This document shows positions 18,809 to 28,250 of a stretch of 64,000 bases of DNA, in pieces. The position numbers and the translations under genes are program-made. The notes under the pieces were generated by a model, which did no database searches, was not told the DNA's origin, and worked only from the letters and a program-made list of their open reading frames with translations. How positions within the stretch are numbered: position 1 is the stretch's first letter; each line of letters opens with the position of its first letter. Source of the DNA: CAWBXL01 sp963837365 (GTDB taxonomy: Bacteria; Acidobacteriota; Terriglobia; Terriglobales; Acidobacteriaceae); contig CAWIMW010000002.1 in assembly GCA_963837365.1 (NCBI GenBank), positions 868,001-932,000 of the forward strand, in the 5' to 3' direction.

Positions 18809-19246
18809 GTGGCAGAAACTAGAGAATATCCAAAACAGCCGCTGATCGGCGTAGGCGCCATCATCATTGATGGCGACAAGGTGGTGCTGGTCAAGCGCGG
18901 CCACGCGCCACTGGCCGGCGAATGGTCCATCCCCGGCGGGGTGCTTGAAGTCGGCGAGACCATGCGGGAGGGCGTGATCCGCGAGGCCCGCGAGGAGACC
19001 AGCCTGCTCATCGAACCACTGGACTTACTGGGAGTTTATGACCGTGTGCTGCGCGATGATCGAGGGCAGGTTCTCTACCACTACGTACTGATCGATTTTC
19101 TGTGCCGTCGCACCGGCGGGGACCTCCAGGCAGCGGGTGATGCCGCGGGAGCCCAGTGGTTCAGCCAGCAAGAAGCGTCTGCTCTGCCGCTACCGCCGGA
19201 CACCGCCGGAGTAATCCGCCTGGGCTTTGAAAAATCAATGAGATAG
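18809..19246 (+). CDS. NUDIX hydrolase
   Basis: Hydrolyses a nucleoside diphosphate linked to another moiety; the exact substrate cannot be read from sequence. The Nudix box is complete: GGVLEVGETMREGVIREARE plus ETSL, fitting Gx5Ex7REUxEExGU with two extra residues as in ADP-ribose pyrophosphatase-like members. The start at GTG 18809 is chosen over the TTG two codons earlier. About 145 residues, single domain. The next gene is 260 bp away. Confidence 0.92.
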   Translation: MAETREYPKQPLIGVGAIIIDGDKVVLVKRGHAPLAGEWSIPGGVLEVGETMREGVIREAREETSLLIEPLDLLGVYDRVLRDDRGQVLYHYVLIDFLCRRTGGDLQAAGDAAGAQWFSQQEASALPLPPDTAGVIRLGFEKSMR

Positions 19247-19458
19247 ATCGGTTCTATCGCTGAACTTTGGTTGACATGCGACCTTCCGTTCGGTAGGCTT
19301 TCAATAGGTTTCAGGCGCGGGATTGCGCCAGAGCCATCAAGCTCATGCCACGTTGCCACCAAGAGTGCGGGATGTGTTTCTGTTGTTGTAGCCCTGCCAT
19401 CTCTGGCGCGTGGAGGATTTTGAGCTAAGACCCCTTAAATTTCAGTCTTAATCTCAAC

Positions 19459-19496
19459 GGCCCACTCGCCAAAAGGCGGTGGGCCTGGTTGTTTTT
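19459..19496 (+). promoter_or_regulatory. Stem-loop with T-run just before the nitrite/sulfite reductase start
   Basis: The arms ggcccactcgcc and ggcggtgggcc with an aaaa loop are followed by tggttgttttt, ending 11 bp before the ATG at 19508. It has the form of a rho-independent terminator. It is too far from the NUDIX stop (about 210 bp) to be clearly its terminator and so may attenuate the reductase mRNA. Alternatively it simply ends a read-through transcript. Confidence 0.55.
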
Positions 19497-19507
19497 GGAG
19501 CCAAATT

Positions 19508-21250
19508 ATGTTGCAAAGCGAGACCATTGACGCGCGGCATACCCGCGAAGCCATCGAACAGGAAATCCGTGTGTTCGAAGATCGCGCCGGACGGTACATT
19601 CGCGGAGAGATCACTGACGACCAGTTCCGCCCCTTCCGCCTGAAGCACGGCACCTACGGACAGCGCCAGCCCGGCTTTCAGATGCTGCGGGTGAAAATTC
19701 CCTCGGGGATTTTGGACGCCCGTCAGCTACGGGTGTTGGCGGACATTGGCGATGAAAGCTCCAACGGGCGCGGCCATCTCACCACCCGGCAGAACATTCA
19801 GTTTCACTTTGTAAAATTAGAAACGGTTCCTGCCGCCATGCGTCTGCTGGCTGACTGCGGGCTGACCACGCGCGAAGCTTGCGGAAATACGGTGCGGAAT
19901 GTGACCTCTTGCCCACTGTCAGGAATTTGCCCGGATGAGGCGTTTGATGTGACTCCCTATGCGTTGGGGATCACTAAGTTTCTGCTCCGTCATCCGGACT
20001 TCCATGATCTGCCGCGGAAATTCAAGATTGCGTTTTCCGGCTGCGAGGACGATGGCAACTGCGCTGTAGCTGGTATTCACGATGTTGGATTGATCGCGCG
20101 CGTGCGCGGATCGAACGGTACTGGACAACGCGGGTTCAAAGTGCTGGTTGGCGGCGGATTGGGAAGCCTGCCCACCGAGGCCGGAGTGTTGACCGAGTTC
20201 CTGCCCGCGGAAGAACTGTTGCCGACCATCGAAGCTGTGCTGCGCGTATTCAGCGATACCGGGAACCGCAAAAACAAACTGAAAGCGCGAATGAAGTTTG
20301 TGCTGCGCGACAAAGGCATTGAGGAGCTCAAGCGCCTGGTTGCCGAAAAGCGGAAGCTGATCACTACTCCGCCAGAAGTTTTTTCGGTAGCGTCTCCGGT
20401 TGCTCAACCGTTGGTAAACATTGCGCCAACACCAAGCCAGAATGGACATTTCTCAGAAGAATACGAAACCTGGGCCTCGCACAACTTAATGTCGCAGAAG
20501 CAGCCCGGTTACAAAACGGCATGGATCAAACTGCCAGCCGGGACCATTACCACCGAACAATTCCGCGGGCTGGCCGACCTTTTGGAGAAACACAGTCTGC
20601 CGGGGGTGCGCATCGCCATCTCGCAGGATTTTGTCATGCCGTGGATCCCTGCGGTGAAAGCGAAACCGGTTTTTGAACAGCTGCACGCCCTCGACTTGGC
20701 TACTCCGGGCGCGCGCACCATCGCCGACGTCACTGGATGCCCCGGTGCGACCACCTGTAATCTCGGCATCACTCGCTCACTTACTTTGGCGGATGTCCTG
20801 GCCCAAGAACTGGCCGATCAGTCCGATCCCGAAGTACAGAAGTTGAAGATCAAAATCAGCGGCTGCCCCAACTCCTGCGGACAGCACCACCTGGCCGACA
20901 TTGGCTTCTACGGCAACGTGCGCAAAATCGACGATAAACAAGCTCCGTTCTACCAATTGCTGCTGGGGGGAGAAGTCAACGCGGACGGAGTGAAGTTCGG
21001 CAAGCAGTTCATGTCGCTTCCGGCGAAGCAAATCCCGCAAGTGATCCGTGAGTTGCTCGCTCTCTATAGCAAGCACCGTGAGGATGGCGAATCGTTCCGC
21101 AACTGGGTTGAGCGCACTTCTCACAAAGAGATCGAAGAGCGGTTGCAGCCCCTGGTTACGGCCGCGGGGGAATCCGCGGACACCTTTGTGGACTGGGGCG
21201 ATATGGAAACCTACTCGCTGAAGCTGGGGCGTGGCGAGTGCTCTACGTAG
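19508..21250 (+). CDS. Siroheme nitrite/sulfite reductase, ferredoxin type
   Basis: Six-electron reduction of nitrite to ammonia or sulfite to sulfide, using siroheme coupled to a 4Fe-4S cluster. At 580 residues it fits the single-chain family with two homologous halves (first HLTTRQNIQFHFVKLE, second VRIAISQDFVMPWI). The cluster/siroheme Cys are in TGCPGATTCNLG (Cx5C) and SGCPNSCGQHHLADIGF (Cx3C) in the second half. Which substrate is used cannot be decided from sequence alone. Siroheme biosynthesis genes are 7-9 kb upstream. The gene overlaps the end of the convergent RfbD-like gene by 8 bp. Confidence 0.92.
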   Translation: MLQSETIDARHTREAIEQEIRVFEDRAGRYIRGEITDDQFRPFRLKHGTYGQRQPGFQMLRVKIPSGILDARQLRVLADIGDESSNGRGHLTTRQNIQFHFVKLETVPAAMRLLADCGLTTREACGNTVRNVTSCPLSGICPDEAFDVTPYALGITKFLLRHPDFHDLPRKFKIAFSGCEDDGNCAVAGIHDVGLIARVRGSNGTGQRGFKVLVGGGLGSLPTEAGVLTEFLPAEELLPTIEAVLRVFSDTGNRKNKLKARMKFVLRDKGIEELKRLVAEKRKLITTPPEVFSVASPVAQPLVNIAPTPSQNGHFSEEYETWASHNLMSQKQPGYKTAWIKLPAGTITTEQFRGLADLLEKHSLPGVRIAISQDFVMPWIPAVKAKPVFEQLHALDLATPGARTIADVTGCPGATTCNLGITRSLTLADVLAQELADQSDPEVQKLKIKISGCPNSCGQHHLADIGFYGNVRKIDDKQAPFYQLLLGGEVNADGVKFGKQFMSLPAKQIPQVIRELLALYSKHREDGESFRNWVERTSHKEIEERLQPLVTAAGESADTFVDWGDMETYSLKLGRGECST

Positions 21251-22082
21251 TCGTTCGCTCTGCAAGATAGCGTTGCAAAGCATCCTGCCAGATCGGCATG
21301 GTCAGTTGGTATTGTTCCAGGCTTGCAGTGGATAGAACCGAATACTTTGGCCGTCCTGCTGGGCGAACAAATTTATCGCTGGTTGTCGGATTTATTTTTG
21401 TCGCCAAACCTGCGCCAGCGACGATCTCACGCGCAAAATCAAACCAGGTACAGTCTCCGCGATTTGTGGCATGGATGATTCCTGCCGCATCCTTTCGACA
21501 GAGTTGGATGATGGCGCGCGCTAGATCCACGGAATAGGTTGGGCAGCCACGTTGGTCGGTAACGACGTCGAGTTCGGCTCGGGTCGCAGCTAATTTCAGG
21601 ATCATATCCGGAAAGCATTTCCCGCCAATCCCAAACAACCACGAAATCCGGATAATGCAAGCCGAAGGCATAATTTCTAAAATCTTAACCTCGGCTTCTG
21701 CTTTGGAGGCGCCGTATACGCTTCGTGGCGCGCGTGGATCGCCGATCTCGTAAGGAGTTTCTTTGGTTCCATCGAATACGTAGTCTGTACTGAGGAACAA
21801 CAACTTAGCGCCAGATTCTTTGGCGGCGCGAGCTACATTCAAAGCTCCTCGACAATTCACTTCAAAGGCAAGTTCTCGATTGGTCTCACAGCCATCGACA
21901 TCGGTGTAGGCCGCCGCCAAAATAATCCAGTCCGGTCGGGCACGCTGAATCGCATCGCGTACCTGCGACGCATCCCGCACATCGGCATCCTTTGAGCCAA
22001 GCCCGGCAACCTGGTCCTCGTGCCACTCGCGCATTAAGGCCTGGCCCAGCAGCCCGGTTGCTCCAAACACCAGCACTTTCAT
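21243..22082 (-). CDS. rfbD: dTDP-4-dehydrorhamnose reductase (RfbD-like)
   Basis: Last step of dTDP-L-rhamnose synthesis, NAD(P)H-dependent. The 279-residue extended SDR has the nucleotide site FGATGLLGQAL at the start, AAAYTDVDGCE, the catalytic STDYVFDG and YGASKAEAE (Tyr-x-x-x-Lys), and a CPTYSVDLARAI substrate region. It is the last gene of the polysaccharide operon. rmlA, rmlB and rmlC are not in the window, so either they are elsewhere or this reductase acts on another sugar nucleotide. Confidence 0.9.
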   Translation of the reverse strand: MKVLVFGATGLLGQALMREWHEDQVAGLGSKDADVRDASQVRDAIQRARPDWIILAAAYTDVDGCETNRELAFEVNCRGALNVARAAKESGAKLLFLSTDYVFDGTKETPYEIGDPRAPRSVYGASKAEAEVKILEIMPSACIIRISWLFGIGGKCFPDMILKLAATRAELDVVTDQRGCPTYSVDLARAIIQLCRKDAAGIIHATNRGDCTWFDFAREIVAGAGLATKINPTTSDKFVRPAGRPKYSVLSTASLEQYQLTMPIWQDALQRYLAERTTT

Positions 22083-22114
22083 GGTGCAGAGATTGTATCT
22101 AAGACTGAGGAGGT

Positions 22115-24547
22115 TCAGGCCGCCCGGGAATCGCGAGGTTCGTTGATTTTTCCAGGGGGAAACATTGGGTGAACACGCTTTACCGGGCGCACAACCTGCT
22201 CGTACGTTTGGCTAATCTGCTCAGCAATCTGCTTCCAGAGATACTTCTCCTGCACTCGTAGCCTTGCGCTCTGAGCGGCACTTTCCCGAATTTGTGGATT
22301 TTCGATCAACAGCCGCAACATGCGCTCCAGGTCACGGACATCTCCGCGTTTGAAGGTGAAACCTACGTCTTTTACTACCTCGCGATTTTCTGGAACGTCA
22401 CTGGTTAGGACACAAACCCCCGCGCCCATGGCATCGAGAAGAGCCAGAGACAATCCTTCGAGATCGGAGGGCAACACAAACAGCATCGCGTTAGTCAGGA
22501 GTTCCTCCAGGTCATCGCCCGATACCCAGTGTAGAATCCGCACACGGTCGCTTTCGTGCCTTCGCAGCGCTGCGGCATAATCGTCGGAGTAGCTGGAACC
22601 GCCCGCCAGGACCAACTTCACCTCGGTTGAAATCTGCTTATGGGCTTCGACCAGGAGATGGCAATTCTTCTCCGGCGAAAACCTTCCTAGAAACAGAATG
22701 TAATTCCCCGGCTCGATCCCCCAGCGCACTAGCTGGGAGGGTGCACGGCGCTTGCGTAAAGTGGTCCCATTGGGGACATACGCAGCTCTAGTGCCATAGC
22801 GGCTCTGATAATGTTGCTGCAAAGTCTGAGAGACAACCAGTGTTGCATTGGGCAGCTTCACCGCCGCTTGCTCACCGAATTTCAGGGCCCTCGACGCAAC
22901 CCGCCCCCATTTCTTCCGCTGCCAGTCCAAACCCTGCACCGTAACCACGGTCTTTTTGCCAAACAGCCTCGGGAGGAACGAAAACAGCGCAGGCCCCAGC
23001 GCGTGATAGTGAATCACGTCATAGCTCCCGGCGATGGCGTGCAGTGTGCTGAGGAAGGTGTGAATCACGGTGTCCAAGTGCTTTGAACGGATGGTGGGTA
23101 ATCGGACCAACCGCATTCCATTGTGCTGTTCCACGTCGGGAGTGAAATAGGTGCGGCAATACACCGTCACTTCATGTCCCATGCCGGCAAGATGGCGCCC
23201 AACTTCTTCGTAATAGCTTTCGATACCGCTGTATTTGGAGATCACGCCGCGTCCGCCGATGAACGCAACTTTCAGCTTCTGCTGCTTGGGTTGCGTCTCA
23301 CCGCGGAACACCGGAGCCGTCGTACCACCAAGTTTGTTATACAAACTCAAGAGTTCAGCGTAGTGCTCTTCCGGACGATAACCATGGCGTACCAATCGTC
23401 GCGCCTCCCTCCCCATCTTCGCGACCAGCTCCGGGTGTCGGGTCAGAAGCGTAATTGCTTCGGCCAGCTTTGGTACGTTGCCGACGGGATACAACATCCC
23501 GGTCACTCCGTCTTTCACCAACTCCCGCCGTGAACCGAGATCGGACGCAACCACCGGGCACCCCCGCGCATACGACTCCAAAATACTTTTGCCCATGGTC
23601 TCGTAGGCGTGTGAGGGAAACACGGTCAAACGCGCCGCGCCAATTAGACGATCCAGTCCAGTTTTTGTTTGGTGCCCCACAAATTCCACGTTTGTTAAGG
23701 TGAGGCCTTGTGCAAGGTGTTCAAGCTCGCTACGCAGAGGGCCGTCTCCAGCAATTTGCAGTTTTATCCCAGGAAGGAATTGCATGGCCCGCACAAGATC
23801 AGCAACACCTTTTTCCGCCGATAAACGTCCGAAATAAAGAATGGGAGCATCGGCCTTCAAAGGGCCGGGGGGATGCTCAGGTAATTCTTGGAAATGCGGT
23901 AATACATGAACGCGGCTGGCGTCACACCCGCTTTCCACCAGCTTGTCTTTTACAAACTGGCTGGGCGCCAGAAATAGGTCCACGCATCGCTCATAAGTTT
24001 TGAGCCAGCGGTGCACGTAGGCCTCAGCCGCCAACACCACGGATGCGCTGCGCGATCTGGCATAACAACCTTCAGTCACGACGTGCCAATATTTTCCTCC
24101 AGCACACCGCTCGCAGGCATGTCCGTGCGACACGAAATTGTAATTAGGGCAGAGCATTTTGAAATCGTTCACGTGGTAGACGACAGGAATTTTCCGGGCT
24201 TTCAACTCCCAAAGAATCGATGGCGACAAGTGATGGTAGATATTGCGGACGTGCGCCACATCTGGCCGGAACTCTGCAACCATACGCCGCAATCTTTTTC
24301 TGGCATCGGTTGAATAAATTGCATGCCCGGCCATTTTCAAAGACTGCCCAGCAGTATTTCCACTTTTCTTGAAATCCATCAGTGGGACGAAGTGCTGATC
24401 GTATGGCGTGGGCTCGCCACGTGGGTCAGCCATGGCAAACAAGGCAGCCTCATGCCCCTGAGCCCGCATCAGCGCCATAATGTCAAAAAGGTAGGACTCG
24501 GTCCCGCTGAAAGGAAAGTTGTATTTGTTGCAGTAAAGAATTTTCAC
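22115..24547 (-). CDS. Tandem two-unit GT4 glycosyltransferase (810 aa)
   Basis: Two complete GT-B glycosyltransferase units lie in one chain. Unit 1 (residues about 1-400) has the donor-binding YFGRLSAEKGVADLVRAM and the EX7E region YETMGKSILESYARGCPVVA. Unit 2 (about 430-790) restarts with KVAFIGGRGVISKYSGIESY and has FLGRFSPEKNCHLLVEAHK and LEGLSLALLDAMGAGVC. Each unit is the length of a normal GT4 enzyme. The fusion suggests sequential addition of two sugars during repeat-unit assembly in the cytoplasm. Its start overlaps the end of the upstream glycosyltransferase by 4 bp (ATGA), so the two are translationally coupled. Confidence 0.92.
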   Translation of the reverse strand: MKILYCNKYNFPFSGTESYLFDIMALMRAQGHEAALFAMADPRGEPTPYDQHFVPLMDFKKSGNTAGQSLKMAGHAIYSTDARKRLRRMVAEFRPDVAHVRNIYHHLSPSILWELKARKIPVVYHVNDFKMLCPNYNFVSHGHACERCAGGKYWHVVTEGCYARSRSASVVLAAEAYVHRWLKTYERCVDLFLAPSQFVKDKLVESGCDASRVHVLPHFQELPEHPPGPLKADAPILYFGRLSAEKGVADLVRAMQFLPGIKLQIAGDGPLRSELEHLAQGLTLTNVEFVGHQTKTGLDRLIGAARLTVFPSHAYETMGKSILESYARGCPVVASDLGSRRELVKDGVTGMLYPVGNVPKLAEAITLLTRHPELVAKMGREARRLVRHGYRPEEHYAELLSLYNKLGGTTAPVFRGETQPKQQKLKVAFIGGRGVISKYSGIESYYEEVGRHLAGMGHEVTVYCRTYFTPDVEQHNGMRLVRLPTIRSKHLDTVIHTFLSTLHAIAGSYDVIHYHALGPALFSFLPRLFGKKTVVTVQGLDWQRKKWGRVASRALKFGEQAAVKLPNATLVVSQTLQQHYQSRYGTRAAYVPNGTTLRKRRAPSQLVRWGIEPGNYILFLGRFSPEKNCHLLVEAHKQISTEVKLVLAGGSSYSDDYAAALRRHESDRVRILHWVSGDDLEELLTNAMLFVLPSDLEGLSLALLDAMGAGVCVLTSDVPENREVVKDVGFTFKRGDVRDLERMLRLLIENPQIRESAAQSARLRVQEKYLWKQIAEQISQTYEQVVRPVKRVHPMFPPGKINEPRDSRAA

Positions 24548-25764
24548 GCCGCACGTTCCTTGATCAGCGCCGGAAAGAGTTTGGCGAACTCGGCAAGGTT
24601 CTTGGTCTGATTGAAATGTTCAAGCACATGCTGGCGGGCCTGATTGCGGACCGCGCTCACATTGGCATGGACGCCTATGGACTGCACCTTTGCAACAAAG
24701 TCTTCGATGGAGCCGGGCTGGTATAGAAAACCTGTGTTTCCATCCATCACCAGTTCTGGAATTCCCGTAATCGCCGGGGCCAGCACGGCGCGGCGATGGG
24801 CCATGGCCTCCATCAGAGTCAAGGGGATGCCTTCGCTTTGGCTGGTAAGGACCGCCAGGTCGCATAGCGCATAATAGTTTTCCAGCCTGGCCCTGGTCAC
24901 ATGGCCGAGCAACGATACCTGGTACTGCAAACCCAATTCGGCAATCAGTCTTTCCAGGTTTTTGCGTTCCGGCCCTTCCCCAGCGATCAGGCAGGCAAAA
25001 TGAAAACCTCGCAATTTCAATTGCCGGCATGCGCGGAGAAGGAAGGCGTGATCCTTGACAGCATGCAAGCGTGCGACGGACAACATGATCAGGGTTGAGT
25101 TTGGCTTCCTGGCTTTCTCAAGTTCTACGTTTCCCAGGAATGTAGGCACACCCATGCGCTGCACGCGAATCTTCCCCGGCGCGACCTGCGGGTAGTTCGC
25201 TAGAATATGCCGCCGATTAAATTCGGACACCGTAAGACAAAACTTGCAGTTCTTCAGTTTCAAGCCCAAAAATGCGTGGTGTAACAGCAAATCAGACCCA
25301 TGCAATGTCATGCTGTACGAAATTCCCAGCAGACGTGCCGCTGTCATCGCCACCCATGCCGAGAAATACCCGTGGTGCACGTGGATATGCTCTGCGCCGA
25401 GGTCACGCAGCATGGTTGCATAACAAGCGCCGAGCCAAGTGTGAGCGACAGCGCGACAGCGGCGGGGAAATGGCTCGCTGCTCTCCGACCGGACGTTAGA
25501 CAGCAGATCCAAAACATCGCGCCAACGGCAGCAGCACAACCACGCGGCACGTAATACCGTGGCGAAACTGAGCGGTAGAAGATACATCGTTTCCGCTGCC
25601 ATCCCCTGGAACTCTGCTGGCATTTTCTTGGGGCGGCGCACACTGGTGGGAATGACTTTGTCCTGCTCCTGACGCAATTCACGAATCTCCTCCACTACAT
25701 ACGGTTCGACTGCTGCGGGAAATTCGTTGGTGAGGTAAGCAACAGTAGGCATTCCCAAATCCAC
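24544..25764 (-). CDS. GT4-family glycosyltransferase
   Basis: A 406-residue GT-B enzyme that would transfer a sugar to the lipid-linked polysaccharide precursor. Visible features are an N-terminal acceptor domain (TVAYLTNEFPAAVEPYVVEE), HVHHGYFSAWVA, the donor site MLSVARLHAVKDHAFLL, and SEGIPLTLMEAMAHRRAV with the EX7E pattern. MPTVAY at 25752 is an alternative start. It sits between the polymerase-like gene and the tandem transferase in the operon. Confidence 0.92.
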   Translation of the reverse strand: MDLGMPTVAYLTNEFPAAVEPYVVEEIRELRQEQDKVIPTSVRRPKKMPAEFQGMAAETMYLLPLSFATVLRAAWLCCCRWRDVLDLLSNVRSESSEPFPRRCRAVAHTWLGACYATMLRDLGAEHIHVHHGYFSAWVAMTAARLLGISYSMTLHGSDLLLHHAFLGLKLKNCKFCLTVSEFNRRHILANYPQVAPGKIRVQRMGVPTFLGNVELEKARKPNSTLIMLSVARLHAVKDHAFLLRACRQLKLRGFHFACLIAGEGPERKNLERLIAELGLQYQVSLLGHVTRARLENYYALCDLAVLTSQSEGIPLTLMEAMAHRRAVLAPAITGIPELVMDGNTGFLYQPGSIEDFVAKVQSIGVHANVSAVRNQARQHVLEHFNQTKNLAEFAKLFPALIKERAA

Positions 25765-25773
25765 TCAACCGGT

Positions 25774-27088
25774 TTAGTAAACGACGCCTGCTCGCTCTCG
25801 CCGGTCCTGCACAGCCAGAATCCCGGCCAGAGTAAACAGCAATCCATTCACAAATTGATAGTTCATCACCACGAAACTCGCGTTCAGCAGATAGACCACA
25901 ACCAACACCGGCCAGAGCGAACGAAACTTTGTCATCGAGAAAGTGGGGATCCCCAGGTTCTCTGTGCTTGGTTCTTCTTCCCACGCGAAACAGGTCAAGG
26001 AAAATCCAGAAATAGAGCGCCAGGCCAACGAATCCATGCTTGACCGCTACCTCGAGATAGCTGTTATGAAAGAAAAATTGCTCCTGATGAAAGCCATCCA
26101 CTATCTTTGCTAATTCCGGCTGGATGCTGCCTTCGGGCCAGCCCAGCAAAGGTCTTTGCTGAAACATTTCCCACCCCGCGCGGTACATGGAGAAGCGAAA
26201 CTCCACCGGGCTGCTTGCTTCCAACCGTTCCCCAAAGGAAGCATCGCGTAAACATGCAAGACAGGTTGCGGAAGCCACCAGGATGCCGGCCAACGCCAAG
26301 GACCCGCAAGCCCGGCGGATTCGGCGGTTCGAAGAAAACACCCAAAGAAACACGACGGCGCCGGCAAAAGAAATCCATACGCTGCGGGTTTTTGTAGCCA
26401 GAACGGCCGCTGGTATGGCGAACACGAATGCCCATGCCAGGAGTCCGCGCAAGCGGCCACGGCGATAGCTATCGAGTGCGACCAGACCCAAAAGAGTGAG
26501 GCTTACACCGTTGGCCACAGCTTGCAGGAAAGGGCCACGGGCACGGTCGGCATGAATCCCAATACTTTCGTCGAGAATGTAGCCTGGGAATATGAATGCC
26601 TTTGCTCCAACCAGAAAGAATATTGCGATAAGACTCAAATATCCGAGCACCACCAGCAGGAAGATTTCAAACTGCCGCAGAGACTTCCGGTCTATGAAAA
26701 CCACTTGCGCGATGTGATATAGAAGGAATGGAACTGCCCACTTGGCCGCGAATGTGCTCCAATCTTGGGTCTGGGATGGGCGGGTCAATAATTCAAACAA
26801 GTTCATTGCCAGCAGAATGAACAGCGGCAAGGTCACCGGCGCAGTGATGGTGAAGGATTGCCTCAAAACCAAGACTCTCAGCATCACAACCGCGACCAAC
26901 AATGCCAGCGCAATCCGATCCAGATCGTAAAAATGTAAGTCCGGGGGACGGAAAAGCATGGCTGCAAGCGTGGCGAAGAAAACCAGTGCCGGCGCGGCGA
27001 TCAGGGCATGCAAGGGGCGGAATACGGCGATACCTGCCCACTCCCAAACGGGATTGTCCCGTCGGATCGCGACCGCCCCGTTTGCCAT
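25774..27088 (-). CDS. O-antigen ligase/Wzy-like polysaccharide polymerase, one frameshift
   Basis: A polytopic membrane protein of the Wzy/WaaL family that would polymerise or ligate repeat units in the periplasm. The main frame carries many membrane spans, the large periplasmic loop with FRFSMYRAGWEMFQQRPLLG and FFHNSYLEVAVKHGFVGL, then becomes unlike the family at about 25970. The neighbouring frame from there continues with membrane segments (SLWPVLVVVYLLNASFVVMN) and ends at 25774. A single indel near 25970 rejoins them. Left uncorrected, the first frame would run to 25679 and overlap the next gene. Its start is 1 bp from the end of the glycosylphosphotransferase gene. Confidence 0.85.
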
Positions 27089-27089
27089 G

Positions 27090-28160
27090 CTACGACCCGG
27101 TCCCGCGGAACAGTACGGGGACTGTCTTCATCAAGATTCTAAAATCAAACCATAGGCTCCAATTTTCGATGTACTCCAGATCCAGTTCCATGTTGCGTTC
27201 GAAGGACGGATCAGAGCGTGCGGTAATCTGCCAGAGCCCCGTAATTCCAGGAGTAACATTGAGCCGGCGCAAGTGGTCTGTCTGATAACCGGCAAAATCC
27301 GGCATGGGGTGTGGACGGGGGCCGACCAGGCTCATCTCGCCTTTGAGCACATTCCACAGTTGCGGGAGTTCATCCAGGCTGTAGCGCCGCAAGAATCGCC
27401 CGAGGCGTGTGATACGAGGGTCGTCGTCAATCTTGAAGAATGGCCCGCGCCGCTGGTTGCGATTGCGTAACTCCTCTCGTAATTGATCGGCGCCCGCAAT
27501 CATGGTGCGGAGCTTGTAACAGGCAAAGCTGTCGCCCTTTTTCCCCACCCGCAAGGAGCGGTAGAGTACCGTGCCGGGCGAGTCGAGCCTGATGAGGACG
27601 GCAAGCAATGCCAGCAGGGGTGAAATCAATAAGAGGATAGAAACTGACATTATGATGTCCAACACCCGCTTAACGAAAAGGTCGATTACCGGTACGTGCT
27701 CTTCATACAACCTCAGTACAGGAACGCTTCCCAGCGTTCCAAAGGAAACCGACTGCGGAGCAAAACCAAACAGTTCCGGCACAACTGTGACACTGATCCG
27801 GTTGCGCCGGGCTTCGCGTGCCACCCTTTGGACCAACTCTTGGTCACAGGGTGAAGTAATAACCACTTCATCGACGAATTGGGCCCGGATCACGCGAGCC
27901 AGATCGGAGACCCTGCCATATACATCGCCACGGATAGGTGCGCGTTCGTCCACAAATCCACACACAACTTGGCGGGTTTTGTGTTGATGCAGGTGGGCGG
28001 CTAACCCACGCCCTGATTTACCGGCCCCAACAATGAGCACATTGCTACGGCTATGCGAAACCGGATTCCCCTGCGTAACCAACCGTGGACCCGGCAGATC
28101 ATAAGGCCGTTCCAAAGGCGAATTTGCTGACACCGACGCTAACGAAGACACGTTGCCCAC
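27090..28160 (-). CDS. Polyprenyl-phosphate glycosylphosphotransferase (short form)
   Basis: Transfers a sugar-1-phosphate to undecaprenyl phosphate, starting each polysaccharide repeat unit. The 356 residues contain an NAD-binding-like domain (NVLIVGAGKSGRGLAAHLHQ, about 40-59), one membrane helix (IIMSVSILLLISPLLALLAV), and the catalytic PNPT part with FACYKLRTM, LRRYSLDELPQLWNVLKGEM, SLVGPRPHP and TPGITGLWQITARS. The N-terminal four-helix membrane bundle of WcaJ/WbaP-type enzymes is missing. Only the re-entrant helix needed for catalysis is kept. It is encoded directly before the polymerase gene. Confidence 0.92.
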   Translation of the reverse strand: MGNVSSLASVSANSPLERPYDLPGPRLVTQGNPVSHSRSNVLIVGAGKSGRGLAAHLHQHKTRQVVCGFVDERAPIRGDVYGRVSDLARVIRAQFVDEVVITSPCDQELVQRVAREARRNRISVTVVPELFGFAPQSVSFGTLGSVPVLRLYEEHVPVIDLFVKRVLDIIMSVSILLLISPLLALLAVLIRLDSPGTVLYRSLRVGKKGDSFACYKLRTMIAGADQLREELRNRNQRRGPFFKIDDDPRITRLGRFLRRYSLDELPQLWNVLKGEMSLVGPRPHPMPDFAGYQTDHLRRLNVTPGITGLWQITARSDPSFERNMELDLEYIENWSLWFDFRILMKTVPVLFRGTGS

Positions 28161-28250
28161 CTGACGACTGGATTCAAAGCCTCAGTAATCTGTTGTTTGC
28201 AAACTAAAGTTGTGGAAACGAGTCTTGCAGTTCCCGGAAGTTACCAGCAG

